Part shown: in pieces, positions 18,997 through 29,081 of the stretch
How positions within the stretch are numbered: the stretch's first letter is position 1
Layout of the letters: every line of letters starts with the position of its first letter
NCBI GenBank assembly: GCA_023382975.1
Contig: JAHDXO010000045.1
Span: 1 to 64,000 of the forward strand
Source: Pirellulaceae bacterium
Lineage (GTDB): Bacteria > Planctomycetota > Planctomycetia > Pirellulales > Pirellulaceae
Reading direction: 5' to 3'
Length of the DNA: 64,000 nt
Notes under the pieces: generated by a model
Told to the model about the DNA's origin: nothing
Seen by the model: the letters and a program-made list of their open reading frames with translations, nothing else
Database searches by the model: none
Position numbers and translations under genes: made by a program

Positions 18997-21234
18997 TCAT
19001 TCCGTCGGGCGTTCTTTTTCGATCACATCGACCAAACCGGCGTCGATGTACTGGCCTCCGCGGGTCTGGCGGCAGTGGATCGCCAGGGTGTTCTTCCCCG
19101 TTCGCAACGCCGCCCGGGCGTCCACCGGCAAGTCCTCGTAATCGGTCAGATAGCCCTCGTACGAGGCGATCCGCTTGCCGTTCAGGTACACCACCGCGTC
19201 CTCGTCGTGGTGAATCCGCAGATGAAGCGACGTGATTTCGGTTTCGGCCAGATCGAAGGTGCGGCGCAGCCAGATGTTCTCCGTCTTCCACGCGGTGCGG
19301 ACGACTGCGCCGGGCGTCGACGCTTCGCCGAAGCCGCCCGGTCCCTGCTTCCAGGAACTGTCGTCGAAATCGGACTCAGCCCAGCCGTCGGCCGGCTTCT
19401 CCAGCGAGTAGCGCCAGTTCTGCGGTTGCTGCTGGCTGGTCGGCACCACGACGCGCGTGATGATCACCGGCGGCGGCAGGTACAGCGGGGCGTGCAGACG
19501 GGCCATGTGGTCCACGTTGAATTTGACCACCGCGCGGTCGTAGGTCAGCAGACCGTTCACTTCGCCTTCGACGTCCGAGGTCTGGGTGTAGACCGCCGCG
19601 CACAAGCCGCGGGCGATCAACGGCTTGAGCCGGACGATCAGCGCGTCGTAGCCAACCTGCAGTTCCTCCAGATTCGTGAAGTTCCGGTAGCCCCAGTTCC
19701 GTTTGTCCCACCACAGATGTCCCTCGACGGGAATCCCCAAGCCGCCGAACTCGCCCAGCACGGCCGCGCGCTCGTCTTCCAACGGCGGGATGGCGGGGCC
19801 GGGATAGCTGTGGATGTCGCGGACATCGCCGCTGCCGAAGTTGGTCCAGCCGCTGGCTTCGTTCACCAGCCGCGTCGGATCGTACTTCTTCACCGCGGCG
19901 ACCACCTCGGGCGTGTCGTGCTGGCCCCAGCCTTCGTTGAACGGCACCCACATGACGATCGACGGATGATTGTGGAAGGCGTCGATCATCCGCTTCAATT
20001 CCAATTCGAACTGCGAGCGGGGAAACGACTGGCCGTCGCCGATCTGCGGGCCAGCCGCATTGCCGCTCGGCATGTCCTGCCAGACCAGCAGGCCGAGTCG
20101 GTCGCAGTGATAATACCAGCGGGCCGGTTCGACCTTGACATGCTTGCGGGCCATGTTGTAGCCCAAGTCTTTCGTGATCTGGACGTCGTAGGCCAAGGCG
20201 GCATCGGTCGCGGCGGTGTACAGACCGTCCGGCCACCAGCCTTGGTCCAGCGGCCCCATTTGAAAGACGACCTTGCCGTTCAGCCAGATGCGGTTGATCC
20301 CGGCGTCGTCCTTTTTGAACTCGATTTTCCTCATGCCGAAGTAACTGGCGACCTGTTCGCCGCCTTCGATGCCGACTTTCAATTCGTACAGGAACGGCCG
20401 GTCGGGCGACCAGAGTTTCGCGTCCGGGATGGGCAGCTTCAGGGTGGTTCCGGACTGGCCGGTCACCACGGGGAACTGGTGGTCGCCATCGATGGCCTGC
20501 GCCCAGACCTTGGTCGCCGCGGGAGTCGTTACGGTCACGTGTAGTTCCCCGGCATCGACGTCCGGCACCAGATGCAGCGACTGGACGTGGTTCTCCGGCA
20601 CGGCTTCCAGCCAGACCGTCTGCCAGATTCCGGTGACGGCCGTGTACCAGATCCCGTTGGGATCGAGCACCTGTTTGCCGCGCGGCTGCGGCCCGCGGTT
20701 GGTCGGATCCCAGACGGCTACCACCAGCGTCTGCGGCCCCGCGTTGTTTAGCAGTCCGGTGATATCGAAGCTGAACGGGTCGTAGCCTCCCTGGTGTTCT
20801 CCGGCCATCTTGCCGTTCACCCAGACCTGAGCGTGCCAATCCACCGCCTGGAAATGCAGCAGCAGACGTTGGCCCGCGGCGAATTCGGGGATCTCGAACG
20901 TACGACGATACCAGAGCCGCTGATCGGGAGTCACCGTCCGCTTGACGCCCGACAGCGCCGACTCGACGGCAAACGGCACCAAGATCTTGCCCTCGAACGA
21001 CTCGGGCTCCGCGGCTTCCCGGCCGACGATCGCGTAATCCCAAAGCCCGTTCAGATTCTGCCAGTTGCCCCGCACCAACTGCGGTCGCGGATACTCGGGA
21101 TGCGGTTGCTGCGGGTCGACATCCTTGGCCCAACGAGTCATCAGCGTGCTCTCGGCCGGCTTCCAATCCGCGGCCGACACGGCGGTCGCGGACAAAGCCA
21201 AACAAACGGCGATCAAGCGGGTGCGGTACTTCAT
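18997..21234 (-). CDS. glycoside hydrolase family 2 (beta-galactosidase/glucuronidase-like), secreted
   Basis: 745 residues from ATG 21234, chosen because a clean signal peptide follows (cut near VSAAD, residue ~22). Domain order: N-terminal sugar-binding jelly roll (LNGLWDYAI, QVWVNGKMAGEHQGGYDPF), an Ig-like sandwich, then the TIM barrel. The acid/base is in MWVPFNEGWGQ and the likely nucleophile Glu in VLGEFGGLG. A further C-terminal galactose-binding-like domain (about 600-740, VYLNGKRIASYEG) ends the protein. It probably removes terminal beta-linked sugars from polysaccharides in the periplasm or outside. Confidence 0.9.
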   Translation of the reverse strand: MKYRTRLIAVCLALSATAVSAADWKPAESTLMTRWAKDVDPQQPHPEYPRPQLVRGNWQNLNGLWDYAIVGREAAEPESFEGKILVPFAVESALSGVKRTVTPDQRLWYRRTFEIPEFAAGQRLLLHFQAVDWHAQVWVNGKMAGEHQGGYDPFSFDITGLLNNAGPQTLVVAVWDPTNRGPQPRGKQVLDPNGIWYTAVTGIWQTVWLEAVPENHVQSLHLVPDVDAGELHVTVTTPAATKVWAQAIDGDHQFPVVTGQSGTTLKLPIPDAKLWSPDRPFLYELKVGIEGGEQVASYFGMRKIEFKKDDAGINRIWLNGKVVFQMGPLDQGWWPDGLYTAATDAALAYDVQITKDLGYNMARKHVKVEPARWYYHCDRLGLLVWQDMPSGNAAGPQIGDGQSFPRSQFELELKRMIDAFHNHPSIVMWVPFNEGWGQHDTPEVVAAVKKYDPTRLVNEASGWTNFGSGDVRDIHSYPGPAIPPLEDERAAVLGEFGGLGIPVEGHLWWDKRNWGYRNFTNLEELQVGYDALIVRLKPLIARGLCAAVYTQTSDVEGEVNGLLTYDRAVVKFNVDHMARLHAPLYLPPPVIITRVVVPTSQQQPQNWRYSLEKPADGWAESDFDDSSWKQGPGGFGEASTPGAVVRTAWKTENIWLRRTFDLAETEITSLHLRIHHDEDAVVYLNGKRIASYEGYLTDYEDLPVDARAALRTGKNTLAIHCRQTRGGQYIDAGLVDVIEKERPTE

Positions 21235-21447
21235 GGTGAATCTCCAAATCGGGTGGTGAAATCTGCCTGTCGAGTATAAACCGCGGCCGCAGGGAAGGTA
21301 AGGCGTGATTGGCAGCCAACGGTTCTGCGGGCACAATCGGCGCTCGATGCCAGTCTTTCGAGCTTGGCGGCAAGACGAAGAAGACGCGGCATCGACCACG
21401 TAGACGAAAGAACCGCAGGCGTGCGAGTCGAGCCGGAGAGTGCGGCC

Positions 21448-24111
21448 CTATGTTTCGGTCTCGGCTTTCTTCTTCGTGCTCTTCTTCGCAGCCTTCTTCG
21501 CGGTTTTTCGCTTGGCGCCTTTGGCGGCGGGTTTTTCGGCGGCTCGGGTGGCGAGCAATTGCAGGGCGAATTCGAGGCTCACTTCGGCGGCCGCGGCGTC
21601 TTTGGGCAGCGAGGCGTTGGTCTCGCCGTCGGTGACGTACGGCCCGTAACGCCCGTCCAGCAACCGCACCGGCTGCTGGGTGACCGGCGAATCGCCGAGA
21701 ACCCGCAAGGGTTCCTTGGGCGCGGAGGCTTGGCGCCCCCGAGTCTTGGGAGTTGCCAGCAGTTCCAGGGCTTGTTCCAGCGTGACGTCCAGCGGCGATA
21801 TGTCATCGGGCAGCGAACGGGTTTCGCTGCCGCACTTGACGTACGGGCCGAAGCGGCCAGTCTGGGAAATAACCGCTTCGCCATTGTCCGGATGGTTGCC
21901 CAGCGTCCGTGGCAGCGACAGCAACCGCAAGGCCGTGTGCAGATCGACGTCCTCGGGCGCCATGCCTTTCAGCAGCGAAGCGTTCTTCGGCTTCTCCTTG
22001 TCATCGGCCACACCCAATTGCACGTAGGGTCCGAAGCGGCCGTTTTTCAGATAGACCGGCTTGCCGGTATCGGGGCAGTGGCCGAGCGGGTCGTCGTCGC
22101 TCTTGCCTCGGTCAAGCAACTCCAATGCTTTCCCCAGCGTCAGTTCGTCGGGCGGCATGTCGTGCGGGACACTCGCCCGCCGCTCGCCCTGTTCCAGAAA
22201 CGGCCCGAATTTGCCGACGCGTACAAAGACCTCGTCCGAGTGCTCGCCGGCGGCCGGCTTGCCCAGCGGAAAGCGGCTGACGTCGCGGGCGTCGACTTCC
22301 TTGATCTTCGTCTCCACACGCTTCTTCAGCCCCGGCGTGTCGTTGCCGAAGAAGAATTCGTGCAGGTAGTCGACGTGCAGCGATTCGTGGCGGCTGATCG
22401 CGTCCAGGAAGTCTTCCATCTGGGCCGTAAATTCGTAGTCGACCAGGTTGGACAGATGCACTTCCAGCAGCCGGACCACGGAGAACGCGGTCCACGACGG
22501 CACCAGCGCATTGCCGCGTTTGAAGACATACTCGCGGGCTTGAATGGTGTCGATAATCGATGCGTAGGTGCTCGGCCGCCCGATCCCCAATTCTTCCAGG
22601 GCCCGGGTCAGCGACGCCTCGCTGTAGCGCGGCGGCGGCTGGGTTTCGTGCCCCTTGGTCTCCAAGTCGCGGCAGGTCACGACCTGCTCGACGGCTACCT
22701 TCGGCAGGATGACTTCGCGGTCCGCCAAGTCGGCTTGAGGATCGTCCGAACCTTCCACGTAGGCTCGCAGAAAGCCGGGGAAATCGATCGTCTTGCCGCT
22801 GACTTGAAAGATCGCTCCATCCCCCTCCAGCGTGATCGTTGTGCGGTGTCCGCGCGCGTCGGCCATCTGGCTGGCGATCGTCCGCTTCCAGATCAATTCG
22901 AACAGCCGAAACTGGTCGCTGTTCAGTTCGTGACGGAGCGATTCCGGCAGACGGAACGGGTGCCCTGCCGGCCGGATCGCTTCGTGGGCTTCCTGCGCGT
23001 TCTTGACTTTCGACGAGTACACCCGCGGTTGGTCCGGCAGGAATTGCGGGCCGTATTCCGAACGCACCAGTTCGCGAGCCGCTTCGACCGCGACCTGGGC
23101 CAACGAAGTCGAATCGGTACGCATGTAGGTGATGTAGCCGTTCTCGTACAGACTCTGGGCCACCGTCATCGTCCGCCGGGCCGTGAAGCCCAGTTTGCGA
23201 TTGGCCTCCTGCTGCAACGTGCTGGTCGTGAACGGTGCAGCGGGCCGCGTGGTGTACGGTTTCTCTTCCACCGCGGACACGCGATAGCGCGCCTGGGCGA
23301 GACGCTGGGCGAGTTCTGACGCCCGCGGCTCGTCAAGCAGCAGCAGTTTCTCGTCCTTGATCTGGCCCGTGCGGGCATCGAAATCCTTGCCGGACGGCAC
23401 GCGTCGCCCGTCCACCGAGACCAACTCAGCTTCGAACTCGGCGCCGGATTCTGTGGCGAACGTGCCCAGCAGATCCCAGTAGCTGGCCGAAACAAAGGCG
23501 GATCGTTCGCGTTCACGCTGAACGATCAACCGCACCGCCACGCTCTGGACGCGGCCCGCCGACAAGCCGCGGCCGATCTTGCGCCACAGGAGCGGCGATA
23601 CCTCGTAGCCGTACAGCCGGTCCAGAATGCGGCGGGTCTCCTGGGCCTTGACCAGTCCATCGTCGATCTGTCGCGGGTTCTGCAGCGCTTCGCGGATCGC
23701 TTCCTCGGTGATTTCGTGAAACACCAACCGGTGGACCGGCACCTTGGGTTTCAGCACCTCGCACAGGTGCCAACTGATCGCTTCGCCTTCGCGGTCTTCG
23801 TCCGTCGCCAGAAACAGTTCCTTGGCGTCTTTCAACGCGGACCGCAGCTTGGCCACCTGTTTCTTCTTGTCCGACGGAATGACGTAGATCGGCGCGAAAC
23901 CCTGGTCAACGTTCACACCCAAGTAGGCCCAGTCTTCGCCCTTGTACTGCTCCGGCACCTCTTTGGCGCCTTGCGGCAGGTCGCGGATGTGACCGATGCT
24001 TGCCTCGACCGTGAAATCACGGCCCAGGAACTTGCCGATCGTTCTCGCCTTGGCGGGGGATTCGACGATCACTAGGGATTTTCCGGATTTCTGCGCCGCT
24101 GCCTTACCCAT
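21448..24111 (-). CDS. topA: DNA topoisomerase I (type IA) with C-terminal repeats
   Basis: About 887 residues from ATG 24111 (ATG 24117 also possible). TOPRIM begins with LVIVESPAKARTI; the metal motif is LATDEDREGEAISWH. The active-site tyrosine is in YITYMRTDS. After the core (to about residue 570) come four or more toprim C-terminal repeats with the recurring GRFGPYVQ/K motif (FGPFLEQ, FGPYVQLG, FGPYVKCG, YGPYVTDG) and a Lys/Ala-rich tail. No four-cysteine zinc fingers are present, unlike E. coli TopA. It relaxes negative supercoils. Confidence 0.95.
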   Translation of the reverse strand: MGKAAAQKSGKSLVIVESPAKARTIGKFLGRDFTVEASIGHIRDLPQGAKEVPEQYKGEDWAYLGVNVDQGFAPIYVIPSDKKKQVAKLRSALKDAKELFLATDEDREGEAISWHLCEVLKPKVPVHRLVFHEITEEAIREALQNPRQIDDGLVKAQETRRILDRLYGYEVSPLLWRKIGRGLSAGRVQSVAVRLIVQRERERSAFVSASYWDLLGTFATESGAEFEAELVSVDGRRVPSGKDFDARTGQIKDEKLLLLDEPRASELAQRLAQARYRVSAVEEKPYTTRPAAPFTTSTLQQEANRKLGFTARRTMTVAQSLYENGYITYMRTDSTSLAQVAVEAARELVRSEYGPQFLPDQPRVYSSKVKNAQEAHEAIRPAGHPFRLPESLRHELNSDQFRLFELIWKRTIASQMADARGHRTTITLEGDGAIFQVSGKTIDFPGFLRAYVEGSDDPQADLADREVILPKVAVEQVVTCRDLETKGHETQPPPRYSEASLTRALEELGIGRPSTYASIIDTIQAREYVFKRGNALVPSWTAFSVVRLLEVHLSNLVDYEFTAQMEDFLDAISRHESLHVDYLHEFFFGNDTPGLKKRVETKIKEVDARDVSRFPLGKPAAGEHSDEVFVRVGKFGPFLEQGERRASVPHDMPPDELTLGKALELLDRGKSDDDPLGHCPDTGKPVYLKNGRFGPYVQLGVADDKEKPKNASLLKGMAPEDVDLHTALRLLSLPRTLGNHPDNGEAVISQTGRFGPYVKCGSETRSLPDDISPLDVTLEQALELLATPKTRGRQASAPKEPLRVLGDSPVTQQPVRLLDGRYGPYVTDGETNASLPKDAAAAEVSLEFALQLLATRAAEKPAAKGAKRKTAKKAAKKSTKKKAETET

Positions 24112-24393
24112 AAACATTCCTTGGTACGCGGGACCGCTTCGCAGCTTTCCCAGGTTTCCCTTCTTTCCTGAAGCCCGAACAAATAGGTGACGCGGCCGCA
24201 TCCAACGGGTGCGAAAACCGCTGAGAGCACCTGCCGACATTCCTTTTTGGGATTGTATTTACGTCGATTCGCGCTAAAATCGGCAAACTCGCAACCCACG
24301 ATGACTGCGACTGCCAATCCGATTTAGACGCCTTGGTCCAACCTGTCAAGGGTAGTAGGAACTACCTGCCTATTTCAGCTAGGGATGCCTTCC

Positions 24394-26958
24394 ATGCGAA
24401 ATCCGCTCTCACTCTTCCGGCGGCACCAAAAGATCCTCCTCGCCGTTTTCGGCGTGGTGATCATGATCACGTTTACCATTGGTGGCAGTATTGACTGGTA
24501 TCAGGGTTCCCAGGTCAGGTCGGGTCAGGACACCGATGTGGTGGTCACGTGGAAGCACGGCAAGTTTCGCGACGATGACCTTTATTTGATGAGGACAACG
24601 CACAACCTGACCGTGAGATTTCTGGACGCATTGGTGATGCGGGCGGTCGAGGCTGGAGGAACACCCTCGGCGCCGGGGATCACCCGCGATCCGACGACGG
24701 GGCAGATCCGCGATCCTGGGATTCCGCGGTCCTATGGAGAAGAGGACTTGGTTCAAACGGCGATCCTGGCACGCCGGGCCGAAGAAATGGGGGTGACCGT
24801 CAGCGACCAGGCGATTCTCGAGTTTCTTGACGGTCTGGCGGCCAACAAAGTGCCGCGCAGCGAATTCGCCGGATTGCTGCGGGACGCGACGGGGAACCGG
24901 TTGGTTCAACAGCAGTTGTTCGAACAGTTGCGCACCGAATTGCGGGCTCAGAATCTGCGCATGATGGCCAACAGCGGCTTGTTTGCCATTACGCCGGTCA
25001 GCGCCTGGAACTATTTCAATCGGTTGAACCGACGAGTATCGGCGGAAATGCTGCCCCTGCCTGTCGAGGACTTTGTGGCCAAGGTGTCCAAAGAACCGAC
25101 GCAGGCAGAGATTCAATCGTTGTACGATGACGGGAAAGACCTGTATCCCAACCCGTATCGCCGCGAGCCAGGATTCAAACGGCCGCTGAAGATCGCCTTC
25201 CAGTACTTGAAGGCCGATTTTGAACGCTTTCTGGAAGCCGAAATGGTGAACGTCAGCGACCAGCAGGTGCAGGAATACTACGAGAAGAACAAACAGGACT
25301 TCAAGGCGGTCGAGTTGCCGCCGGCCGACGACTCGATGCCCGGCGAGCCCGAACAGCCACCGGCGTCGCCGGAAGCCGAGCCGAAGCCGGAAGCCGAGCC
25401 GACGCCCGATGCCGAGCCAAAGCCGGAAGCCGAGCCGACGCCCGATGCCGAGTCGAAACCGGAAGCGGAGTCAAAGCCGGAAGCGGAGTCGACGCCAGAA
25501 GCGGAGTCGAAGCCCGATGCCGAGTCGAAACCGGAAGCGGAAACCGGCGATGGGGGTGAGGCGAAGGAAGAGACGTTGCCGGGTGAGAGCAAGCCGGCGC
25601 CGGAAGGTCCGGAAGAGCAGCCCGAAACCGGGGAGACGCCGGCGCCTCCGCAGGAGCCGTCGAGTGACGATTCGAGTTTCGTGCCGCGATCCTCGCGAAA
25701 CGGGGACAGGCCATGGGCATCCGTGCCCCGGAGCCGAGACGTTTTTCGTGGCGAGTTTGTCAGCTTGAACGCTGACACTGCGTCCGAGGAACCGCCGTCC
25801 GAAGCCACTCCCGCCGAGTCCGGCGACACCAAACCGGAACCCGCTGAACCTGCCACCCCTGGCGAGACGCCAGCAGCCGAACCAGCACCAGCAGCCGAAC
25901 CAGCACCAGCGGCCGAAGCGTCGCCGGCGGCCGAATCAGCGCCGGCGGAAACCGAAGCCACGGCCGAGCCGGAAGCGGCGGTGCGATACAAGCCTCTGGA
26001 AGAGGTCGCCGACCAAATCCGCCGGAATATCGCGCGGCCGCTGGCACAGGACGCGATGAGCGAAGCCTTGAAGAACGCGAGGCGCGACATCGATGCCTAC
26101 TTCCGGGCTCGGGTACGAGCTCAGGCGCTGCGCGATGCAAAACGCGAAGCGGCGACACCGGCGCCGTTGGATCTGGAAGCGTTGGGCGAGAAGTATCGGC
26201 TGATTCCCGGCGAGACCAAGTTGGTCAATGGGATGGAGATCAGCGATTTCGAGTTGGGCAAGGCGTACCGGTTCAGCTTTGCGCAGGGCCAAGTCCAGAC
26301 GATCCCGTTCGCCCAGATCGCTTATGCCGAAGGCATTCCGCTGTTCCGGCCGGACCAGATTCGCTCGTTCGAAGTGGATGTCGAATTTCTGTACTGGAAG
26401 GCAGAGGAGGAAGTAGCGTTCGTGCCGACGTTGGATCAGGCCAGGGAGGATGTGATCGCGGCCTGGAAACGCGAGCAAGCACTGGAACTGGCCAAAGCCG
26501 AGGCGGAGCGACTGGTCGCAGCGGCACAGCCGGACAAGTCGTTGCGCGAGACGGTCGGCGAAACGTTGGCCGAGCGAGTCTTCGAGACCGGCGAGTTCAG
26601 TTGGATGACACGCGGTGCCACACCTTCCGGGTTTGGCGCACCGTCGCTGACTCAGGTGCCAGGCGTCGAGGGCGCCGGTCCTGGTTTCATGGAGAGCGTA
26701 TTCCGGCTGCAACCCGGTCAGGCCGGGGTGGCGGTGAACGAGCCGCGAACGACGGTCTTTGTCGTGCGGTTACTTAGCCAGACTCCGGACGAGGAAAAAC
26801 GCCGCGAGGACTTCATTCGCTCGGGCGTTACCTTCGATACGTTCCACATGGCCTATTCGGAGCGTGAACGCCTGGTCCAGGACTGGTACGAAGAGATTCA
26901 GCGGCAGTACGACGTCCAGTGGCAGCGGACTCCGGAGATGCCCCGCGATGATTTGTGA
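24394..26958 (+). CDS. membrane-anchored SurA/PpiD-like chaperone with repetitive acidic linker
   Basis: 854 residues. The start at 24394 has AGGG nine bases upstream; an ATG at 24385 is in frame. A short cytoplasmic stretch and one membrane helix (about 14-33) are followed by a SurA/PpiD-type N-terminal helical domain (LVQTAILARRAEEMGVTVSDQAILEFL). A Pro/Glu/Ala/Ser/Lys-rich linker (about 312-530) with tandem repeats separates it from a C-terminal helical domain ending in TTVFVVRLLSQTP. PPIase residues are not clear. The likely role is periplasmic protein folding. Confidence 0.8.
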   Translation: MRNPLSLFRRHQKILLAVFGVVIMITFTIGGSIDWYQGSQVRSGQDTDVVVTWKHGKFRDDDLYLMRTTHNLTVRFLDALVMRAVEAGGTPSAPGITRDPTTGQIRDPGIPRSYGEEDLVQTAILARRAEEMGVTVSDQAILEFLDGLAANKVPRSEFAGLLRDATGNRLVQQQLFEQLRTELRAQNLRMMANSGLFAITPVSAWNYFNRLNRRVSAEMLPLPVEDFVAKVSKEPTQAEIQSLYDDGKDLYPNPYRREPGFKRPLKIAFQYLKADFERFLEAEMVNVSDQQVQEYYEKNKQDFKAVELPPADDSMPGEPEQPPASPEAEPKPEAEPTPDAEPKPEAEPTPDAESKPEAESKPEAESTPEAESKPDAESKPEAETGDGGEAKEETLPGESKPAPEGPEEQPETGETPAPPQEPSSDDSSFVPRSSRNGDRPWASVPRSRDVFRGEFVSLNADTASEEPPSEATPAESGDTKPEPAEPATPGETPAAEPAPAAEPAPAAEASPAAESAPAETEATAEPEAAVRYKPLEEVADQIRRNIARPLAQDAMSEALKNARRDIDAYFRARVRAQALRDAKREAATPAPLDLEALGEKYRLIPGETKLVNGMEISDFELGKAYRFSFAQGQVQTIPFAQIAYAEGIPLFRPDQIRSFEVDVEFLYWKAEEEVAFVPTLDQAREDVIAAWKREQALELAKAEAERLVAAAQPDKSLRETVGETLAERVFETGEFSWMTRGATPSGFGAPSLTQVPGVEGAGPGFMESVFRLQPGQAGVAVNEPRTTVFVVRLLSQTPDEEKRREDFIRSGVTFDTFHMAYSERERLVQDWYEEIQRQYDVQWQRTPEMPRDDL
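25371..25541 (+). repeat. in-frame tandem repeat coding for E-x-K-P-E-A units
   Basis: The DNA repeats units of about 12-36 bases such as GCCGAGCCGAAGCCGGAA and GCCGAGCCGACGCCCGAT, giving alternating AEPKPE, AEPTPD and AESKPE. The copies drift from CCG to TCG codons, which suggests expansion by slippage or unequal crossing-over followed by divergence. A second A/P/E-rich stretch lies at about 25795-25980. Confidence 0.85.
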
Positions 26959-27229
26959 CACGGGTCGAAGGGTCTTCTAGACGCTCCGCAGCACCGCAAG
27001 AAGACGGGCGGGCCGCCACTGCCAGCGCGGGCCGCTGACCGGTTCGACGAGACGGTATCCTGGTCTGTCCCCTGATTCTGTGGATCGGCAACCCTCCACA
27101 CATGGCCGAATCTGCGAAAAAATTGTTGGGCAACAAAACTCGACAGGCAGGTCCGAAAGTGCCATAATGCCCACTGGTCACGGAAGATGTCGCTGCGTGT
27201 CTTCCCTTCCCGAGTTTGAGGTGCCGCCC

Positions 27230-28876
27230 ATGTCTCGTTTGCATTTCGTCGGTTGGCTGTGCGTCGGCTGCTGGTTCGTCGCTTTGCTGGGCTGCGGTTG
27301 CGGAGGTTCGTCGGACCCGTCGGTCGCTTCTTCGGATTCCGGCGGCTATCAACAAGATGCCGAACATGCCGCCGAGTCGTCGCAAAACGATCCAACGCAG
27401 GGCACTGGAAACGCCGCGTCCCAGGACGAACATGCCGAAACCAGCGAGACTCCCGAGGCGAGTTCCGAAGAGGGCGCCGGGGCTCCGATGAGTGAACAGG
27501 ATCCAGAGCACAGCGAAACCAGCGAGGAACCTCGCGAGGAGACCGCAGGGACCGACGAAGAGCACAGCGAAACGTCTTCGGAAGAGATGGTTGAGTCGAC
27601 GCCGGAGACGTCGGATTCGCCCAGCACCGAGGGCGGGTACACGGGCGAGGAATCCGGCGCCGAGGGCGCGACGGAGGGTGGGCAAGGTACGGCGAAGACG
27701 ACGACCTATGCCCAACTGGCTCAGCGGGCGTTCCGCCAGGGTGACGATCCGCTTGCACTGCGCTATCTGATGGCCCACGCCGTCACCGCGGATCCCGAAG
27801 AAGCCAAGCTGTTGTTGGACAAGATGGGATTCAACGCACGGGTCAAGCGGCCATCGTTCGCCGTACGGTGGGGAGTCGGCATCGAGTTCATCCGGCCGCC
27901 GAACTACAACGGCAGCATCTTCCCGATCGGCACCAGCCAGAACATCGCCGTGAAGCCCGTTCGTGGCGCAGGCGACGGCGGACTCGGGGAGGGAGCGGGC
28001 ATCGGCGCGACGACCGGCGAAGGCGACTTCACCGGCGGTCGCAGCCCGATTCCGCAAGCGGTCAAGCAGTTGACCGGCGAACTAGGCGAGAAGATTGTCG
28101 AACAATTCACCTTGCGTCTGGATCGCGGCGACTACGGGGACGTGCTGAAGACGCCCCCCGCTGCATCGGCCGATGGCGGAGCGACGACCTACGGTGGTCA
28201 GTACGGAGAATCCGGATACGAGGGTGGGTACGGCGGCGCGCAACCCGGAGCTCAGAACCAGGGGCCGCGCAGCATTGTCCCTGGCGTCGCGCTGATCGAT
28301 ATCGGCAGCGCCAAGGACTTGGTGGCCAAGGCCAAGCAGGCCGGAGTCGATGTTCTTTGCGTCTTCAAGATCGCCATCGTCCTGAATCCCCGCGCCCAAT
28401 TGGTCATCAACAACACCAGCCTGCTGATCTTCGATGTGGCGACCGGCAAGGAGGTTTTTGGCACCAAGCCGCTGAATAACATCGAAGTCCAGAAGGATCG
28501 GATGGAAGGCAAGCCGGACGATGTCGCCAAGGCGCTGGTCGCCATGTTCGAACACGTGGACCAGACCTGGAAACTGGGGCCGGTGCCCGCGATGGAGCCT
28601 CAGCAAGTTCTCACGCGGATCGGTGCGATTCTGAACGAAGGGCCGGGGGCCAACCCGCTGCCGGCGCTGGCCGAAGTCCGCATGTACCACTCGCGCGGTT
28701 TGCTGCAGGACAACCATCTGGAATTGGCCTACCAGCGGTTGTTGGGCGACGAACAAGCCGGTCGTGTTTTGGCGACTGGCACCGTAGAAGAGAAAAGAGC
28801 CGTGATCGAGAAATACATGAGCACGGCACCGCGAGAAACGGGCCCCCGCGACATTCTGCAGGGGACGGATTCGTAG
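27230..28876 (+). CDS. lipoprotein with acidic low-complexity linker, unknown function
   Basis: 548 residues from ATG 27230, chosen because a lipoprotein signal follows (hydrophobic stretch ending in ALLGC). The mature N-terminus, about residues 25-160, is very rich in Glu, Ser, Thr and Gly and probably disordered. A globular region starts near AQLAQRAFRQGDDPLALRYLMAHA and continues with VALIDIGSAKDLVAKAKQAGVDVLCVFKI and NPRAQLVINNTSLLIFD. Its family was not recognised. The N-terminal lipid should tether it to a membrane, with the domain held away by the linker. Confidence 0.75.
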   Translation: MSRLHFVGWLCVGCWFVALLGCGCGGSSDPSVASSDSGGYQQDAEHAAESSQNDPTQGTGNAASQDEHAETSETPEASSEEGAGAPMSEQDPEHSETSEEPREETAGTDEEHSETSSEEMVESTPETSDSPSTEGGYTGEESGAEGATEGGQGTAKTTTYAQLAQRAFRQGDDPLALRYLMAHAVTADPEEAKLLLDKMGFNARVKRPSFAVRWGVGIEFIRPPNYNGSIFPIGTSQNIAVKPVRGAGDGGLGEGAGIGATTGEGDFTGGRSPIPQAVKQLTGELGEKIVEQFTLRLDRGDYGDVLKTPPAASADGGATTYGGQYGESGYEGGYGGAQPGAQNQGPRSIVPGVALIDIGSAKDLVAKAKQAGVDVLCVFKIAIVLNPRAQLVINNTSLLIFDVATGKEVFGTKPLNNIEVQKDRMEGKPDDVAKALVAMFEHVDQTWKLGPVPAMEPQQVLTRIGAILNEGPGANPLPALAEVRMYHSRGLLQDNHLELAYQRLLGDEQAGRVLATGTVEEKRAVIEKYMSTAPRETGPRDILQGTDS

Positions 28877-28889
28877 CTGCCAACGCCCC

Positions 28890-28915
28890 GTAGCTGAATT
28901 CGTGAGAATTCAGCC
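28890..28915 (+). repeat. short palindromic repeat, copy 1
   Basis: Core TGAATTC-GTGA-GAATTCAG preceded by GTAGC. An eight-base inverted repeat around a GTGA loop. Member of the dispersed family also seen near 28967, 29024, 47018 and 57992-58101. Confidence 0.85.
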
Positions 28916-28966
28916 AACTCGCAGATCGGGGGCCGCAACGCCCGAAACTGGTCTTTGAAGTTGCGA

Positions 28967-28990
28967 GTAGCCGAATTCCTGAGAATTCGT
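28967..28990 (+). repeat. short palindromic repeat, copy 2
   Basis: Begins GTAGCCGAATTC, loop CTGA, then GAATTCG. Same family and orientation as copy 1. Confidence 0.85.
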
Positions 28991-29023
28991 TGGTGTTTCG
29001 CGGGGGACAGCTACCTACCCAGA

Positions 29024-29049
29024 GTCCGAATTCTCACGAATTCGGCTAC
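29024..29049 (-). repeat. short palindromic repeat, copy 3 (inverted)
   Basis: Reverse complement reads GTAGCCGAATTCGTGAGAAT then TCGG, the consensus of the family. Opposite in orientation to copies 1 and 2; the three fill most of the space between two convergent genes and could end transcription from both sides. Confidence 0.85.
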
Positions 29050-29081
29050 CCCGTCGAGAAGTGCAACTTCGAAGAAACCGG

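Noticed and set aside
21364..23319. 651-residue plus-strand frame opposite topA
   Set aside because: Antisense shadow; topA motifs are on the minus strand.
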